This document shows, piece after piece, positions 16,798 to 25,651 of a stretch of DNA of 64,000 bases. A program made the translations under genes and the position numbers. Under the pieces are notes generated by a model, which was not told where the DNA came from, made no database searches, and saw nothing but the letters and a program-made list of their open reading frames with translations. Source of the stretch: Bacilli bacterium (GTDB lineage Bacteria; Bacillota_I; Bacilli_A; RF39; UBA660); NCBI GenBank assembly GCA_017544165.1, contig JAFYER010000009.1, positions 48,525-112,524 of the forward strand. Direction: 5' to 3'. The stretch's first letter is position 1, and each line of letters opens with the position of its first letter.

Positions 16798-18765
16798 CTA
16801 GTCTACAATTTCCAAATTATCAACAATATTTTTATAATAATCATTGCTTAAATATCCTTGATCTCTTATATATTCATTTGAATCATTCTTGGCTTGGACT
16901 AAGATATCATAATCATTTTTTAAATTAGCTATTTTAAAGCACATATCTCCATGTTGCCTTGTTCCAAACAAATCGCCATGACCACGAAGTTCAAAATCTT
17001 TCTCAGAAATATAAAAACCATCATTGCTTTCTTCCATTACTTTAAGTCTTGCATTATCTTTATTACTGATTAAATAGCAGTAACTTTGTAAATCATTTCT
17101 TCCTACTCTACCTCGAAGTTGATGAAGTGATGCTAGTCCAAATCTTTCAGCATTATAAATTATAATCGTTGTCGCATTAGGAACATCAATTCCCACTTCA
17201 ATAACTGTTGTTGAAATAAGTATTTTTATTTTATTATTTTTAAAATCATTCATAATGGCATCTTTTTCATTTTGTTTCATTTTACCGTGAATAATTTCTG
17301 TTCGTATTTTACCTTGAAAAGCTAAATCATATTTTTCTTTTAAAAGATTTACACTTGTTAAATCAAGTTCATCATTTTGATCGACAAGCGGCGAAACAAT
17401 ATATACTTGATGACCTTTTTTTATTTCCTCGAGAACTGAAAGAAGCACATCTTTTATTTCACTTTCTTTTTTGACTTTAGTAATTATTTCTTTTCTACCA
17501 CTCGGTTTTGTTTTAATCATTGAAATATCTAAATCACCATAAATAGTCATTGCATAAGTTCTAGGAATAGGTGTTGCGGATAAATATAAAATATCAGGAC
17601 TTGTTGATTTTTTTTGTAAAACACTTCTTTGATTAACCCCAAAACGATGTTGTTCATCAGTAATTACTAAACCTAATTTTTTGAATTCAAGTTTTTCATT
17701 TAATAAAGAATGAGTTCCAATTAAAAGGTCAACTTCACCTGCTTCTACTCTTTTATAAATTGCTTCCTTTTCTTTTTTTGTTAGAGAGCCAGTAATAACG
17801 TCGACCGATATCTTATATTTTTCCAATGTTTTTTTAATTGAAAAATAATGTTGCAATGCAAGAATTTCAGTCGGAGCCATAAGTGCAGATTGATATCCTG
17901 CTAGGAAACTAGCATAAATAGCTATTGTCGAAACAATCGTTTTTCCGCTTCCTACATCTCCAAGTAAAAGACGATTCATTTTTCTTTCGGAAGCTAAATC
18001 TTCATTTATTTCTTTTACGGCTTTTAATTGATCTTTAGTAAGTGTAAACGGCAGATTTTTAATAAATGTTTCTATTTTATCATTGGAAAAATTCTTAGCT
18101 ATTCCTTCACTTTTTTTATTTTTCTTATCTAGATAATTCATTTTAAATGAAAACTCAAAAAGCTCTTCATATACTAGTCTTTTTCTTGCATTTGCAATAT
18201 CAATCTTTTTTTCAGGAAAATGAATTTTGGTAAGTGACTCTTTTAAACCTAAAAAATTATATTTTGTATTGTATTCTTCTGGTATTCTATCTATATAATT
18301 GCCATAATCTATAGCACTTTTAATTAACTTTGAAATTGCTTTATTTGTTATGCCGCTTGTCAAATGATAAACTGGTTCAATATCACCAGACTTAATATCA
18401 AACTTAATATCACTTGCTGTAAAAGTATTACCTTTATACTTGCCAATTAAAGTAACTATTTTTGATATCTGTAAGCTTTGTTTTAAAAATGCCCGATTAA
18501 AAATGACAACATTGACAATTGAATTATTAATCATTGTTTTAAAAGATAATTTATTTAAATTTCTTTTTATATAGGAAACAACTGGTGCTGACTCTATCAT
18601 TGCACTTACTATTATAGTTTCATCTGTTTCTTTCAATTGATCAAAAGAATAAGTATTATATCGATATGGATAATATGATACTAAATCATTTATACTCTCG
18701 ATGTTTAACTTTTTTAAATAACTAATTGTTTTAGGTCCAATACCTTTTAGTTGATTTAATTCCAT
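16798..18765 (-). CDS. recG: ATP-dependent DNA helicase RecG
   Basis: 655 residues, close to the usual RecG length. RecG remodels stalled replication forks and Holliday junctions in recombination and repair. Residues 1-40 hold a helix-hairpin-helix-like segment ('GIGPKTISYLKKLNI'), and residues 50-130 the OB-fold wedge domain. Helicase motifs are clear: Walker A GDVGSGKT at 269-276, the DEQH box at 370-373, 'YLSATPIPRT' (motif III), and 'QLRGRVGRNDLQSYCYL' (motif VI with the RGRVGR core). The C-terminal 'DFELRGHGDLFGTRQHG' is typical of the family. It is flanked by structured RNA-like regions and appears to be transcribed alone. Confidence 0.97.
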   Translation of the reverse strand: MELNQLKGIGPKTISYLKKLNIESINDLVSYYPYRYNTYSFDQLKETDETIIVSAMIESAPVVSYIKRNLNKLSFKTMINNSIVNVVIFNRAFLKQSLQISKIVTLIGKYKGNTFTASDIKFDIKSGDIEPVYHLTSGITNKAISKLIKSAIDYGNYIDRIPEEYNTKYNFLGLKESLTKIHFPEKKIDIANARKRLVYEELFEFSFKMNYLDKKNKKSEGIAKNFSNDKIETFIKNLPFTLTKDQLKAVKEINEDLASERKMNRLLLGDVGSGKTIVSTIAIYASFLAGYQSALMAPTEILALQHYFSIKKTLEKYKISVDVITGSLTKKEKEAIYKRVEAGEVDLLIGTHSLLNEKLEFKKLGLVITDEQHRFGVNQRSVLQKKSTSPDILYLSATPIPRTYAMTIYGDLDISMIKTKPSGRKEIITKVKKESEIKDVLLSVLEEIKKGHQVYIVSPLVDQNDELDLTSVNLLKEKYDLAFQGKIRTEIIHGKMKQNEKDAIMNDFKNNKIKILISTTVIEVGIDVPNATTIIIYNAERFGLASLHQLRGRVGRNDLQSYCYLISNKDNARLKVMEESNDGFYISEKDFELRGHGDLFGTRQHGDMCFKIANLKNDYDILVQAKNDSNEYIRDQGYLSNDYYKNIVDNLEIVD

Positions 18766-18848
18766 ACTACCTCCATAGCTATACTATATAATGTTTTTTT
18801 AATAATGACAATTGCCAAAAATAAATTGTAAATTTTGTGTAAATATCA

Positions 18849-18877
18849 TTGACTTTTAATGCCCTTTGAATTAGTAT
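18849..18877 (+). promoter_or_regulatory. Candidate plus-strand promoter in recG-PFOR gap
   Basis: TTGACT, a 17-base spacer and TAGTAT on the plus strand, followed about 7 bases later by a stem-loop. No plus-strand gene follows, which suggests a non-coding transcript. Confidence 0.4.
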
Positions 18878-18883
18878 AGTAAA

Positions 18884-18975
18884 TACCAAATCACTTGAGA
18901 AGGCGATTTGGTGCTAGTATCACACTAGTCAACCCCTTTTTATTCTTTGGAGCCATCACATAAGTGATGGCTTCG
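18884..18975 (+). ncRNA. Candidate structured RNA, two to three stem-loops
   Basis: After the plus-strand promoter come ACCAAATC/GATTTGGT (8 bp, 18885-18912), CTAGT/ACTAG (18914-18928), a CCCC stretch and a T-rich tract (TTTTTATTCTTT, 18937-18948), then a 10-bp stem GAGCCATCAC/GTGATGGCTT (18950-18973). The second hairpin plus T-rich tract could end a transcript of about 65 nt. Like the minus-strand RNA on the other side of recG, it combines several hairpins with a C-rich linker. It matches no RNA family I recognise, and its orientation and ends are uncertain. Confidence 0.35.
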
Positions 18976-18989
18976 TAAATTTACACATT

Positions 18990-19015
18990 AAAAAACTGAT
19001 TTAAAATCAGTTTTT
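18990..19015 (-). terminator. Terminator overlapping the PFOR stop codon
   Basis: Hairpin AAAAACTGAT/ATCAGTTTTT on the minus strand with a T run. The TGA stop of the upstream gene (19007-19009) lies inside the stem. Confidence 0.7.
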
Positions 19016-22000
19016 ATTTTGCAAATCTTTATAATAACTATAGCGTTTTATGGCATTTTGTTTTTGCTCTTCGAGGATAATATCGGCAAATTCTTTATTC
19101 TTAATTTTTAAAGCTTTAAACCTTACTTCATTATCTAAGAAGGCTTGATATTTATCAAAGTTAGGTTCTGGCGAATCTAAATAAAGCTTACCATTGATGC
19201 TATGCATTAAGAGCGTATATCCGCATTCAACAGCGAGTTTTTCCTCACTAATTGAGCATGAAAGGCCATTTTTAATACCATGCTCATTACATGGGCAATA
19301 AGCTATTATTATAGCAGGTCCTTGATGTTCATCAGCCTCCTTGAATGTTTTAATTGTATGCATCATATTAGCACCCAATGAAATACTTGCTACATAACAG
19401 TTTTCAATAGAACTAGCAATTCTAAATAAATCTTTTTTATTGGTCTTTTTACCAAAGTCGGCAAACTCTGCAACCGCTCCTTTATTAGTTGCTTTACTAG
19501 CTTGACCACCAGTATTTGAATAAACTTCAGTATCTAATACTAAAATCTTAATATTTTCATTTGAATGAAGAATATGATCAAGACCATTATAGCCAATATC
19601 ATATGCCCATCCATCACCACCGATAGCCCATACAGTTCTTGCTGGGAGATATTCTTTTAAATTTTTTAATTCTAAAGGAATACTTTCATCTTTTAGATTA
19701 TTTGCTACTTTTGTAGTAACATCCACATTTTCCTCATTATTTAAATATTCATTAAATAATTCTTTAGTTTGATTATCGACAGCCTCTAGAGAGTTTTCCA
19801 TAATACTTCTTATTTGTCTTCTTTTTTGCTTATAAGATATATGAAGTCCATAAGCAAATTCAGCATTATCCTCGAAAAGCGAATTAGCCCAAGGAATTGA
19901 ATATGGTGTCGAAGGACTGCTTGCACCATAAATACTTGAACATCCTGTTGCATTGGCAATAACTAATTTATCACCAAATAATTGGGTTAATAGTCTAATA
20001 TAAGGAGTTTCACCGCATCCAGCACATGCACCAGAAAATTCAAATCTTGGCTTTTCTAAGCTAGCTCCCTTTATTGTGAATTTATCAAATAATTGATAAT
20101 TAATACTATCAAAAAGTTTGTCTGTCGGCTCAACATTTTCTTCCATAGTAAGTGCTTTAGTAGGACAAATTGAAGCACATAAATTACATCCTGTACAATC
20201 CTTATTAGAAATACCTACATAGAAATTATAATCTTCTTTTCCTGTTAGTGGTTTACCAATAGTTTTATCTTTTGTTACAAAATTTCGAATTACAGCATGA
20301 GGGCAAACCATAGCACACATTCCACATTCAATACATTTTTCGCTATTCCATTTTGGTGTTAGAATAGAAATATTTCTTTTTTCTTTCTTTGACAAACTTC
20401 CCGGAATAGAACCATCTGCAATTGGTAAAACATCTTTGACAGAAAGACTATTACCCTTACGATTTTCCATAATGCTAAAGATATCTTCATCATTATTAAC
20501 ACTGCTATTATTTACATCATTTATTTTAATTTCTACAATACTATTAAGTGATTCATTAACAGCATTAATATTATTATCAACAATATCTTGGCCTTTTGTA
20601 GCAAATGCTTTTTTAATTGATTCAATGACTAGTTCTTTAGCATTTTCTATACCAAGTAGCTTTAAGATATTTACTTCCATTATTTTGCTTATTTTACCTT
20701 TTATATTGTTGGTATAAGCAATTTTATCAGCATTAATAATATTTATTTTTAAATCTTTTTCTTTAATAATCTTTTTAACATCATTTGGTATTAACTTATT
20801 TAGTTCTTCTTCATTTCTAATAGTATTAATTAAGATATAAGCTCCATTTTTAGCATCACTAAGCATATCATAATGCTTAAAATATTCATCTTTAGTAATT
20901 ACCACTATTTCGGGATTTTGAACGTAATAAGGAGCATTTATAGGTTTATCACCTATTCTCAAATGTGATATAGTAACTCCACCACTTTTTTTGGAATCAT
21001 ATTCAAAATAACCTTGAACATATTTACCATGAGCTTCATTAACAAGAGTCAATATATCTTTTGAGGCACTAACCATTCCATCAGAACCAAAACCATATAT
21101 TTTAAATTCACTAACACCTAAATCTATCAAATAGTCTTCGGTTGGTAAACTAAGATAAGTTACATCATCATTAATACCTATTGTGAAATTATGTTTTGGA
21201 CTGCTTGCAAGCATATTATAAACCGCCATTATTTGATCAGGTGAAGTATTTTTTGAAGAAAGTCCATATCTTCCACCGACAATTTCAATATTAGTGTTTT
21301 TTAAGGCTCCTAAAACATCTAGATAAAGTGGTTCACCAATAGAACCAGCTTCTTTTGTCCTATCTAAAACAGCAATTTTTTGAACTGTTTTTGGTAAGAC
21401 ATTTAATAGATACTTTTCACTAAATGGTCGATAAAGATGAACTTCGATTAATCCTAGTTTATTACCATTCTTATTTTCTTTATCAATTACTAATTTTATA
21501 GTATCACAAACGCTTCCCATAGCAACAATAACATTTGTTGCATCATTTGCGCCATAATAATTAAATGGTTTATAATCTTTACCAGTTAATTTATTAATCT
21601 CTTCCATGTAACCGTTAACTATATCAGGTATTTCAAGATATTTAGGATTTCTTGCCTCCATACATTGGAAATAAACATCTTCGGTTTGACTTGTACCAAA
21701 TTCTTTATGACAGCCAACATTAAGAGCTCTTTGTTTAAATTCATTTAAAGCTTTTTTATCAACTAGTTTTAATAAATCAACTTCATTTAATTCACTTATT
21801 GTATTAAGTTCATGGCTTGTTCTAAAACCATCAAAAAAATGAATGAATGGAAGTGAACCCTTAATTGCTGACAAATGAGCAACAGCAGCTAGGTTAGCGG
21901 CATCTTCGACATTAGTAGAAGCAAGCATACACCATCCCGTTTGTCTTACAGCGTATATATCTTGATGATCACCAAAGATCGAAAGAGCATGCGTAGCTAA

Positions 22001-22333
22001 ACTTCTTGAAGCAGTATGAATAACCCCTGGCCACATCTCACCAGCTATTTTATACATATTTGGAATCATAAGTAATAGACCTTGACTAGCCGTAAATGTC
22101 GTAGCAAGTGAGCCACTCATAAGTGCTCCATGAAGCGCCCCAGCAGCGCCAGCTTCCGATTCCATCTCGACTACCTCAGGCTTAAAATTATATAAATTAT
22201 TTAAATCTGTATGTGATAAATAATCAATATTTTCTGCCATCGGCGAAGAAGGGGTTATAGGATAAATAGCACATACCTCACTAAAAAGATATGCCACTCT
22301 ACTACAAGCTTTATTTCCATCAACGATTTTCAT
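19007..22333 (-). CDS. nifJ: Pyruvate:ferredoxin (flavodoxin) oxidoreductase
   Basis: About 1108 residues, a single-chain enzyme that converts pyruvate and CoA to acetyl-CoA and CO2, passing electrons to ferredoxin or flavodoxin. The N-terminal 'YPITPSSPMAE' marks the pyruvate-binding domain I. Two 4Fe-4S clusters lie near residues 668-720 (CIECGMCAMVC and CTGCNLCASIC). The C-terminal third holds the TPP domain, with 'GGDGWAYDIGYNGLDHIL' and 'NTGGQASKAT' binding the pyrophosphate and Mg. I placed the start at MKIVDGN because GGTGA lies about five bases before it; in-frame ATGs at 22339 and 22345 overlap that site. It marks an oxygen-sensitive fermentative metabolism and lies just downstream of enolase, two steps upstream in glycolysis. 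Confidence 0.96.
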   Translation of the reverse strand: MKIVDGNKACSRVAYLFSEVCAIYPITPSSPMAENIDYLSHTDLNNLYNFKPEVVEMESEAGAAGALHGALMSGSLATTFTASQGLLLMIPNMYKIAGEMWPGVIHTASRSLATHALSIFGDHQDIYAVRQTGWCMLASTNVEDAANLAAVAHLSAIKGSLPFIHFFDGFRTSHELNTISELNEVDLLKLVDKKALNEFKQRALNVGCHKEFGTSQTEDVYFQCMEARNPKYLEIPDIVNGYMEEINKLTGKDYKPFNYYGANDATNVIVAMGSVCDTIKLVIDKENKNGNKLGLIEVHLYRPFSEKYLLNVLPKTVQKIAVLDRTKEAGSIGEPLYLDVLGALKNTNIEIVGGRYGLSSKNTSPDQIMAVYNMLASSPKHNFTIGINDDVTYLSLPTEDYLIDLGVSEFKIYGFGSDGMVSASKDILTLVNEAHGKYVQGYFEYDSKKSGGVTISHLRIGDKPINAPYYVQNPEIVVITKDEYFKHYDMLSDAKNGAYILINTIRNEEELNKLIPNDVKKIIKEKDLKINIINADKIAYTNNIKGKISKIMEVNILKLLGIENAKELVIESIKKAFATKGQDIVDNNINAVNESLNSIVEIKINDVNNSSVNNDEDIFSIMENRKGNSLSVKDVLPIADGSIPGSLSKKEKRNISILTPKWNSEKCIECGMCAMVCPHAVIRNFVTKDKTIGKPLTGKEDYNFYVGISNKDCTGCNLCASICPTKALTMEENVEPTDKLFDSINYQLFDKFTIKGASLEKPRFEFSGACAGCGETPYIRLLTQLFGDKLVIANATGCSSIYGASSPSTPYSIPWANSLFEDNAEFAYGLHISYKQKRRQIRSIMENSLEAVDNQTKELFNEYLNNEENVDVTTKVANNLKDESIPLELKNLKEYLPARTVWAIGGDGWAYDIGYNGLDHILHSNENIKILVLDTEVYSNTGGQASKATNKGAVAEFADFGKKTNKKDLFRIASSIENCYVASISLGANMMHTIKTFKEADEHQGPAIIIAYCPCNEHGIKNGLSCSISEEKLAVECGYTLLMHSINGKLYLDSPEPNFDKYQAFLDNEVRFKALKIKNKEFADIILEEQKQNAIKRYSYYKDLQNKN

Positions 22334-22356
22334 TTTCATCACCATTTTAATTATAA

Positions 22357-22383
22357 AATAAAAACTAGCAAATTGCTAGTTTT
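22357..22383 (-). terminator. Terminator overlapping enolase stop codon
   Basis: Minus-strand stem AAAACTAGCA/TGCTAGTTTT (3-base loop) followed by a T-rich tract; the TAG stop of enolase is part of the stem. Read-through into PFOR is possible because PFOR begins within 25 bp. Confidence 0.65.
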
Positions 22384-23608
22384 CGTTAATTTCAAGTTCA
22401 ATAGCAGTTAAACGATTATATTTAGCTATTCTTTCGCCTCTTGATACAGAACCAGTTTTAATATATGGTAAATGTAATCCTACTGCTAAATCTGCTATAA
22501 AAGTATCCTCAGTTTCACCACTTCGATGAGAAATAATCATTTGATAATCGTTTTCTCTTGCAAGTTTTATTGTTTCAAAAAATTCAGTTATTGTTCCAAC
22601 TTGATTAGCTTTAAGAAGTATCGCATTGGCTGCGTGTTTTTCAATCCCTTTTTGAAGATATCTTGCTTGAGAAACAAAGAAATCATCCCCGACAACCATT
22701 ATTTTATCGCCAGCTTCTTTAGTTAAAAGAGCAAAGCTTTCAATATCATCTTCATCAAAAGGATCTTCAATACTAATTATTGGATACTTTTCTATTAAAT
22801 CTAAATAATAATCATTCAACTCTTTAGCAGACATTTTTTTACCATCTAAAGTATATTCTTTAGTTTCTTTGCTATAAAATTCTGAGGCTGCTGCATCAAT
22901 AGCAAGAGCAATGTCTTTACCTGGTACATAACCTGAACTTTCAATAGCCCATATTAAATATTTAAAACACTCTTCATTATTAGCAAGGTTCGGAGCAAAG
23001 CCTCCTTCATCCCCAACTCCAGTAGCAAGGCCATCATTTTTTAGCATTCCTTTTAAAGTAACAAATACCTCGGAAGCAGCTCTTACCCTCTTTTCTTCCG
23101 TATCTAAAAGCGGTACTAACATGAATTCTTGAATATCTAAATTATTATCAGCATGTGCTCCACCATTGATAACATTTATCATAGGAATCGGTAAAGTGTA
23201 ATTACCATCGCCAACATATTCATATAATTCTTTGTTTTCTAATTTAGCTAAACATTTAAGAGTTGCAAGCGAAACACCCAAAATTGCATTAGCTCCTAAA
23301 GAAGATTTATTATCGGTACCGTCAAGTTCTAATAATAAATTATCTATAGCTTTTTGATTTAATTCAACTCCTTCTAATTTGGGAGCAATTATTCTATTAA
23401 CATTATTAACAGCAGTTAATACTCCTTTTCCATGATACCTTTTATCATCTTTATCACGTAATTCTAAAGCCTCCCTCGAACCAGTTGAGGCACCCGAAGG
23501 TACTGAAGCAACAGCACTAATGCCATTTTCTAGAATCATTTTAACTTCCACGGTAGGATTACTGCGACTATCTAATATTTCTCTAGCTTTTATTTCTTTT
23601 ATTTTCAT
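22376..23608 (-). CDS. eno: Enolase
   Basis: 410 residues, slightly shorter than the usual 430. It catalyses 2-phosphoglycerate to phosphoenolpyruvate in glycolysis and needs Mg. Family signatures are present: N-terminal 'AREILDSRSNPTVEV', the flexible loop 'SGASTGSREALELRD', 'VGDEGGFAPNL', the metal ligands in 'SIEDPFDEDD' and 'VVGDDFF', and the catalytic Lys region 'ILLKANQVGTITE' followed by 'SHRSGETED'. A promoter and an AGGAGG site precede it. It is followed closely by PFOR on the same strand, grouping two steps of pyruvate metabolism. Confidence 0.98.
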   Translation of the reverse strand: MKIKEIKAREILDSRSNPTVEVKMILENGISAVASVPSGASTGSREALELRDKDDKRYHGKGVLTAVNNVNRIIAPKLEGVELNQKAIDNLLLELDGTDNKSSLGANAILGVSLATLKCLAKLENKELYEYVGDGNYTLPIPMINVINGGAHADNNLDIQEFMLVPLLDTEEKRVRAASEVFVTLKGMLKNDGLATGVGDEGGFAPNLANNEECFKYLIWAIESSGYVPGKDIALAIDAAASEFYSKETKEYTLDGKKMSAKELNDYYLDLIEKYPIISIEDPFDEDDIESFALLTKEAGDKIMVVGDDFFVSQARYLQKGIEKHAANAILLKANQVGTITEFFETIKLARENDYQMIISHRSGETEDTFIADLAVGLHLPYIKTGSVSRGERIAKYNRLTAIELEINEN

Positions 23609-23624
23609 ATATCCTCCTAATTTA

Positions 23625-23653
23625 ATTATAAATTTATTGTCTTTTTAATGCAA
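23625..23653 (-). promoter_or_regulatory. Enolase promoter
   Basis: TTGCAT, 17-base spacer and TATAAT on the minus strand, with the -10 box ending 17 bases before the eno start codon. Confidence 0.65.
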
Positions 23654-23655
23654 AT

Positions 23656-23675
23656 AAAAAACGCCAAAAGGCATT
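23656..23675 (-). terminator. Terminator after HdeD-like gene
   Basis: Minus-strand stem AATGCC/GGCGTT with a TTTT loop followed by TTTTTA. It lies directly after the gene end and directly before the enolase promoter. Confidence 0.6.
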
Positions 23676-23679
23676 TTCT

Positions 23680-24258
23680 TTACCAAAAAAGTTTAATTAT
23701 TCTTTCCGCTCTTCTTTTAATCATTATTGTATCAGTTAAATCTAGAACACTAGCTAAAATAATAAAATAACTAATCAATTGTATTAAAGTTAAGTTTGCA
23801 AAAGGGTTAATAATAATTAAAAAGCCAAAGACAACCAACATAATACCAATAAACATTGTTAAAAACCAAGAAGAATCATCAGCAATTTTAAACCATACTG
23901 CATAATTAACCTTATTAGAACCAATAGCTATTAAATAAACACCGAAAATAACCACTACAAAAGAATTAACAGTATATGGAACGAGAATTATTAACAACCC
24001 TAATGCAAGATGAATTAAAGCAAATAGCCAATTGAAGCGATATAGTTTAGCTCCATCCTTTTTTAAAAATTTAAAAAGTACGTTAATACAGTAAACAAAA
24101 CAAATTCCGCCGCATATATAACCTACAGTTTTAATGTCTAAATTTTTAATAAAGAGCATAGAGCAACCTGCTATTAAAATCAATAATTCCAAAAAAATTG
24201 AAAAGTTAAGCATTTTTCGATAATCTTCAACTGTTTTATGAACAATAAATTTTTTCAT
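23680..24258 (-). CDS. HdeD/DUF308-like integral membrane protein
   Basis: 192 residues with six hydrophobic segments, arranged as three helical hairpins. The repeated pattern '..ALGLLIILVPYTVNSFVVVIFGVYLIAIG..' and 'IGIMLVVFGFLIIINPFANLTLIQLI' is typical of DUF308/HdeD proteins, where Gly-rich pairs of helices are followed by NP or VP turns. In Escherichia coli HdeD is linked to acid resistance; in Firmicutes the role is unknown. The C-terminus is basic (IKRRAERIIKLFW). It has its own terminator. Confidence 0.7.
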   Translation of the reverse strand: MKKFIVHKTVEDYRKMLNFSIFLELLILIAGCSMLFIKNLDIKTVGYICGGICFVYCINVLFKFLKKDGAKLYRFNWLFALIHLALGLLIILVPYTVNSFVVVIFGVYLIAIGSNKVNYAVWFKIADDSSWFLTMFIGIMLVVFGFLIIINPFANLTLIQLISYFIILASVLDLTDTIMIKRRAERIIKLFW

Positions 24259-24314
24259 AAATCACATCCTCCATTTAATTATAAGGCTTTTTTATTTTTT
24301 ATGCAAATAATTAC

Positions 24315-24344
24315 TTGAATAATAACTATAAAAAATGATATAAT
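24315..24344 (+). promoter_or_regulatory. Promoter of FemX-like gene
   Basis: TTGAAT, 18-base spacer and perfect TATAAT on the plus strand, 29 bases before the start codon, which also has AAGGAGGGAG. Confidence 0.6.
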
Positions 24345-24372
24345 AATATCCTTTTGGATTAAGGAGGGAGTT

Positions 24373-25602
24373 ATGAAAATACGTAATTTAAGTATTACAG
24401 AATTTCAAGAATTTATCCGTAATAACAAATATGGTAGTTTTAGGCAAACACTTGATTATGCATTGCTAAAATCAGAATATGGATATGAATATGAAATTAT
24501 TGGATATTGTAATGGTGAAGATATTTATGCAGCTGCTTTAGTACTTGTAAAATTACTAGATGGTTATCTATATGCATACATACCATCAGGTTTTATTGCC
24601 GACTATGATAATACTCGCTTAATTCAGGATTTTACCGAAGATTTATATAATTATTATAAAAAAGAGGATGTTATTTTTATTAAAATAAACCCACCTATCC
24701 CTATCGCTGAGATTGACAATAAAAAATATAGTAAAAAGTATAATAAAAATTATCATATTGTTTCTACTTTAAAAGAATGTGGATTTGAAAAAACAAAAGA
24801 TTCAAAAAATTTTGAAACAATGTTGCCTACAATAAATGCGATTGTTGATTTAGATTATTATGATGAAGAAAATTTAAATAAAAATACAAAAAATAAAATA
24901 AGGAAAGCTGTTCGTAAAGGATTATCCTTAGAAATTGGTAACATGGCCAATATTGATATACTAAATGAATTTGTTAAGAAAAAAATAAATAGATCTGACT
25001 TTTATTATAGTGACTATTATAGTATTTTTAAGAAAAGTAATTCTATTGATTATTTCCTTGTAAGTATCGATTATGAAAAATTAATCATTAATTCTCAAGA
25101 AGCATACAACAAAGAAACTAGAAAAAATAATAAATTGAACGAAAAAATTGCTTTTAGGCCAAAAAATAAGACTATTAATGTAAAGATGAATTCTGATAGA
25201 GCATTAGAATCTTATAAAAACGATATAGTTTTGGCAACTAAAAAAATTAATAATACCGAAAAAGAATATATAGCCGGTGCCTTAGTTGTTCATTTTGGAG
25301 ATACTGCAACAATAATAATAAGCGGATATGACAAAAAATACGGTATCTATTCACCAAATTATTTTTTGTATAACGAGATTTGTAAATATTATAAAAATGA
25401 AGTTAAATATTTGGATTTAAATGGTCTTACAGCTGATTTCTCTAAAGAAAATAAATATCATGGATTAAATAATTTTAAATTGGGTTTTAAACCAAAGATT
25501 TATGAATATATTGGCGAATATGATTTGGTAATTAATCAAAGGGTTTACAACCATTTAGGTAAAAAAGGACTACTAGAAAAAGAAATAAAAAATAGCAAAT
25601 AA
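24373..25602 (+). CDS. FemX/FemAB-type peptidoglycan bridge aminoacyltransferase
   Basis: 409 residues, the usual size for the FemABX family. These enzymes use aminoacyl-tRNA to add amino acids to the stem-peptide Lys of lipid II. The sequence follows the family order: 'GSFRQTLDYALLKSEYGYEYEIIGY' (first GNAT-like domain, with FxQ...W position replaced by Y), 'YIPSGFIADYDN', 'NKIRKAVRKGLSLEIG' (the R-x2-R-K-A basic patch), a lysine-rich helical insertion near residues 230-280, and 'YLDLNGLTADFSKENKYHGLNNFKLGFKPKIYEYIGEYDLVIN' in short form at the C-terminus, where the F-K-x-G-F region is diagnostic. It implies a peptidoglycan wall with cross-bridges, unlike wall-less Mollicutes. Substrate amino acid cannot be told. 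Confidence 0.88.
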   Translation: MKIRNLSITEFQEFIRNNKYGSFRQTLDYALLKSEYGYEYEIIGYCNGEDIYAAALVLVKLLDGYLYAYIPSGFIADYDNTRLIQDFTEDLYNYYKKEDVIFIKINPPIPIAEIDNKKYSKKYNKNYHIVSTLKECGFEKTKDSKNFETMLPTINAIVDLDYYDEENLNKNTKNKIRKAVRKGLSLEIGNMANIDILNEFVKKKINRSDFYYSDYYSIFKKSNSIDYFLVSIDYEKLIINSQEAYNKETRKNNKLNEKIAFRPKNKTINVKMNSDRALESYKNDIVLATKKINNTEKEYIAGALVVHFGDTATIIISGYDKKYGIYSPNYFLYNEICKYYKNEVKYLDLNGLTADFSKENKYHGLNNFKLGFKPKIYEYIGEYDLVINQRVYNHLGKKGLLEKEIKNSK

Positions 25603-25615
25603 TTGCTATTTTTTT
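25590..25615 (+). terminator. Terminator overlapping FemX-like stop codon
   Basis: Stem AAATAGCAA/TTGCTATTT (4-base loop) followed by Ts; the stop codon lies within the hairpin. Confidence 0.75.
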
Positions 25616-25618
25616 CAA

Positions 25619-25647
25619 AGAAAAAAGACGATTTCTCGTCTTTTTTT
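25619..25647 (-). terminator. Bidirectional terminator after tuf
   Basis: Stem AAAAGACGA/TCGTCTTTT with A run on one side and T run on the other, placed just after the tuf stop. It can end the str operon and also any read-through from the convergent FemX-like gene. Confidence 0.75.
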
Positions 25648-25651
25648 GTAA

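Noticed and set aside
24315..24344. tRNA genes in the window
   Set aside because: Intergenic gaps were read for cloverleaf features; apart from the tRNA-like end of tmRNA none was found.
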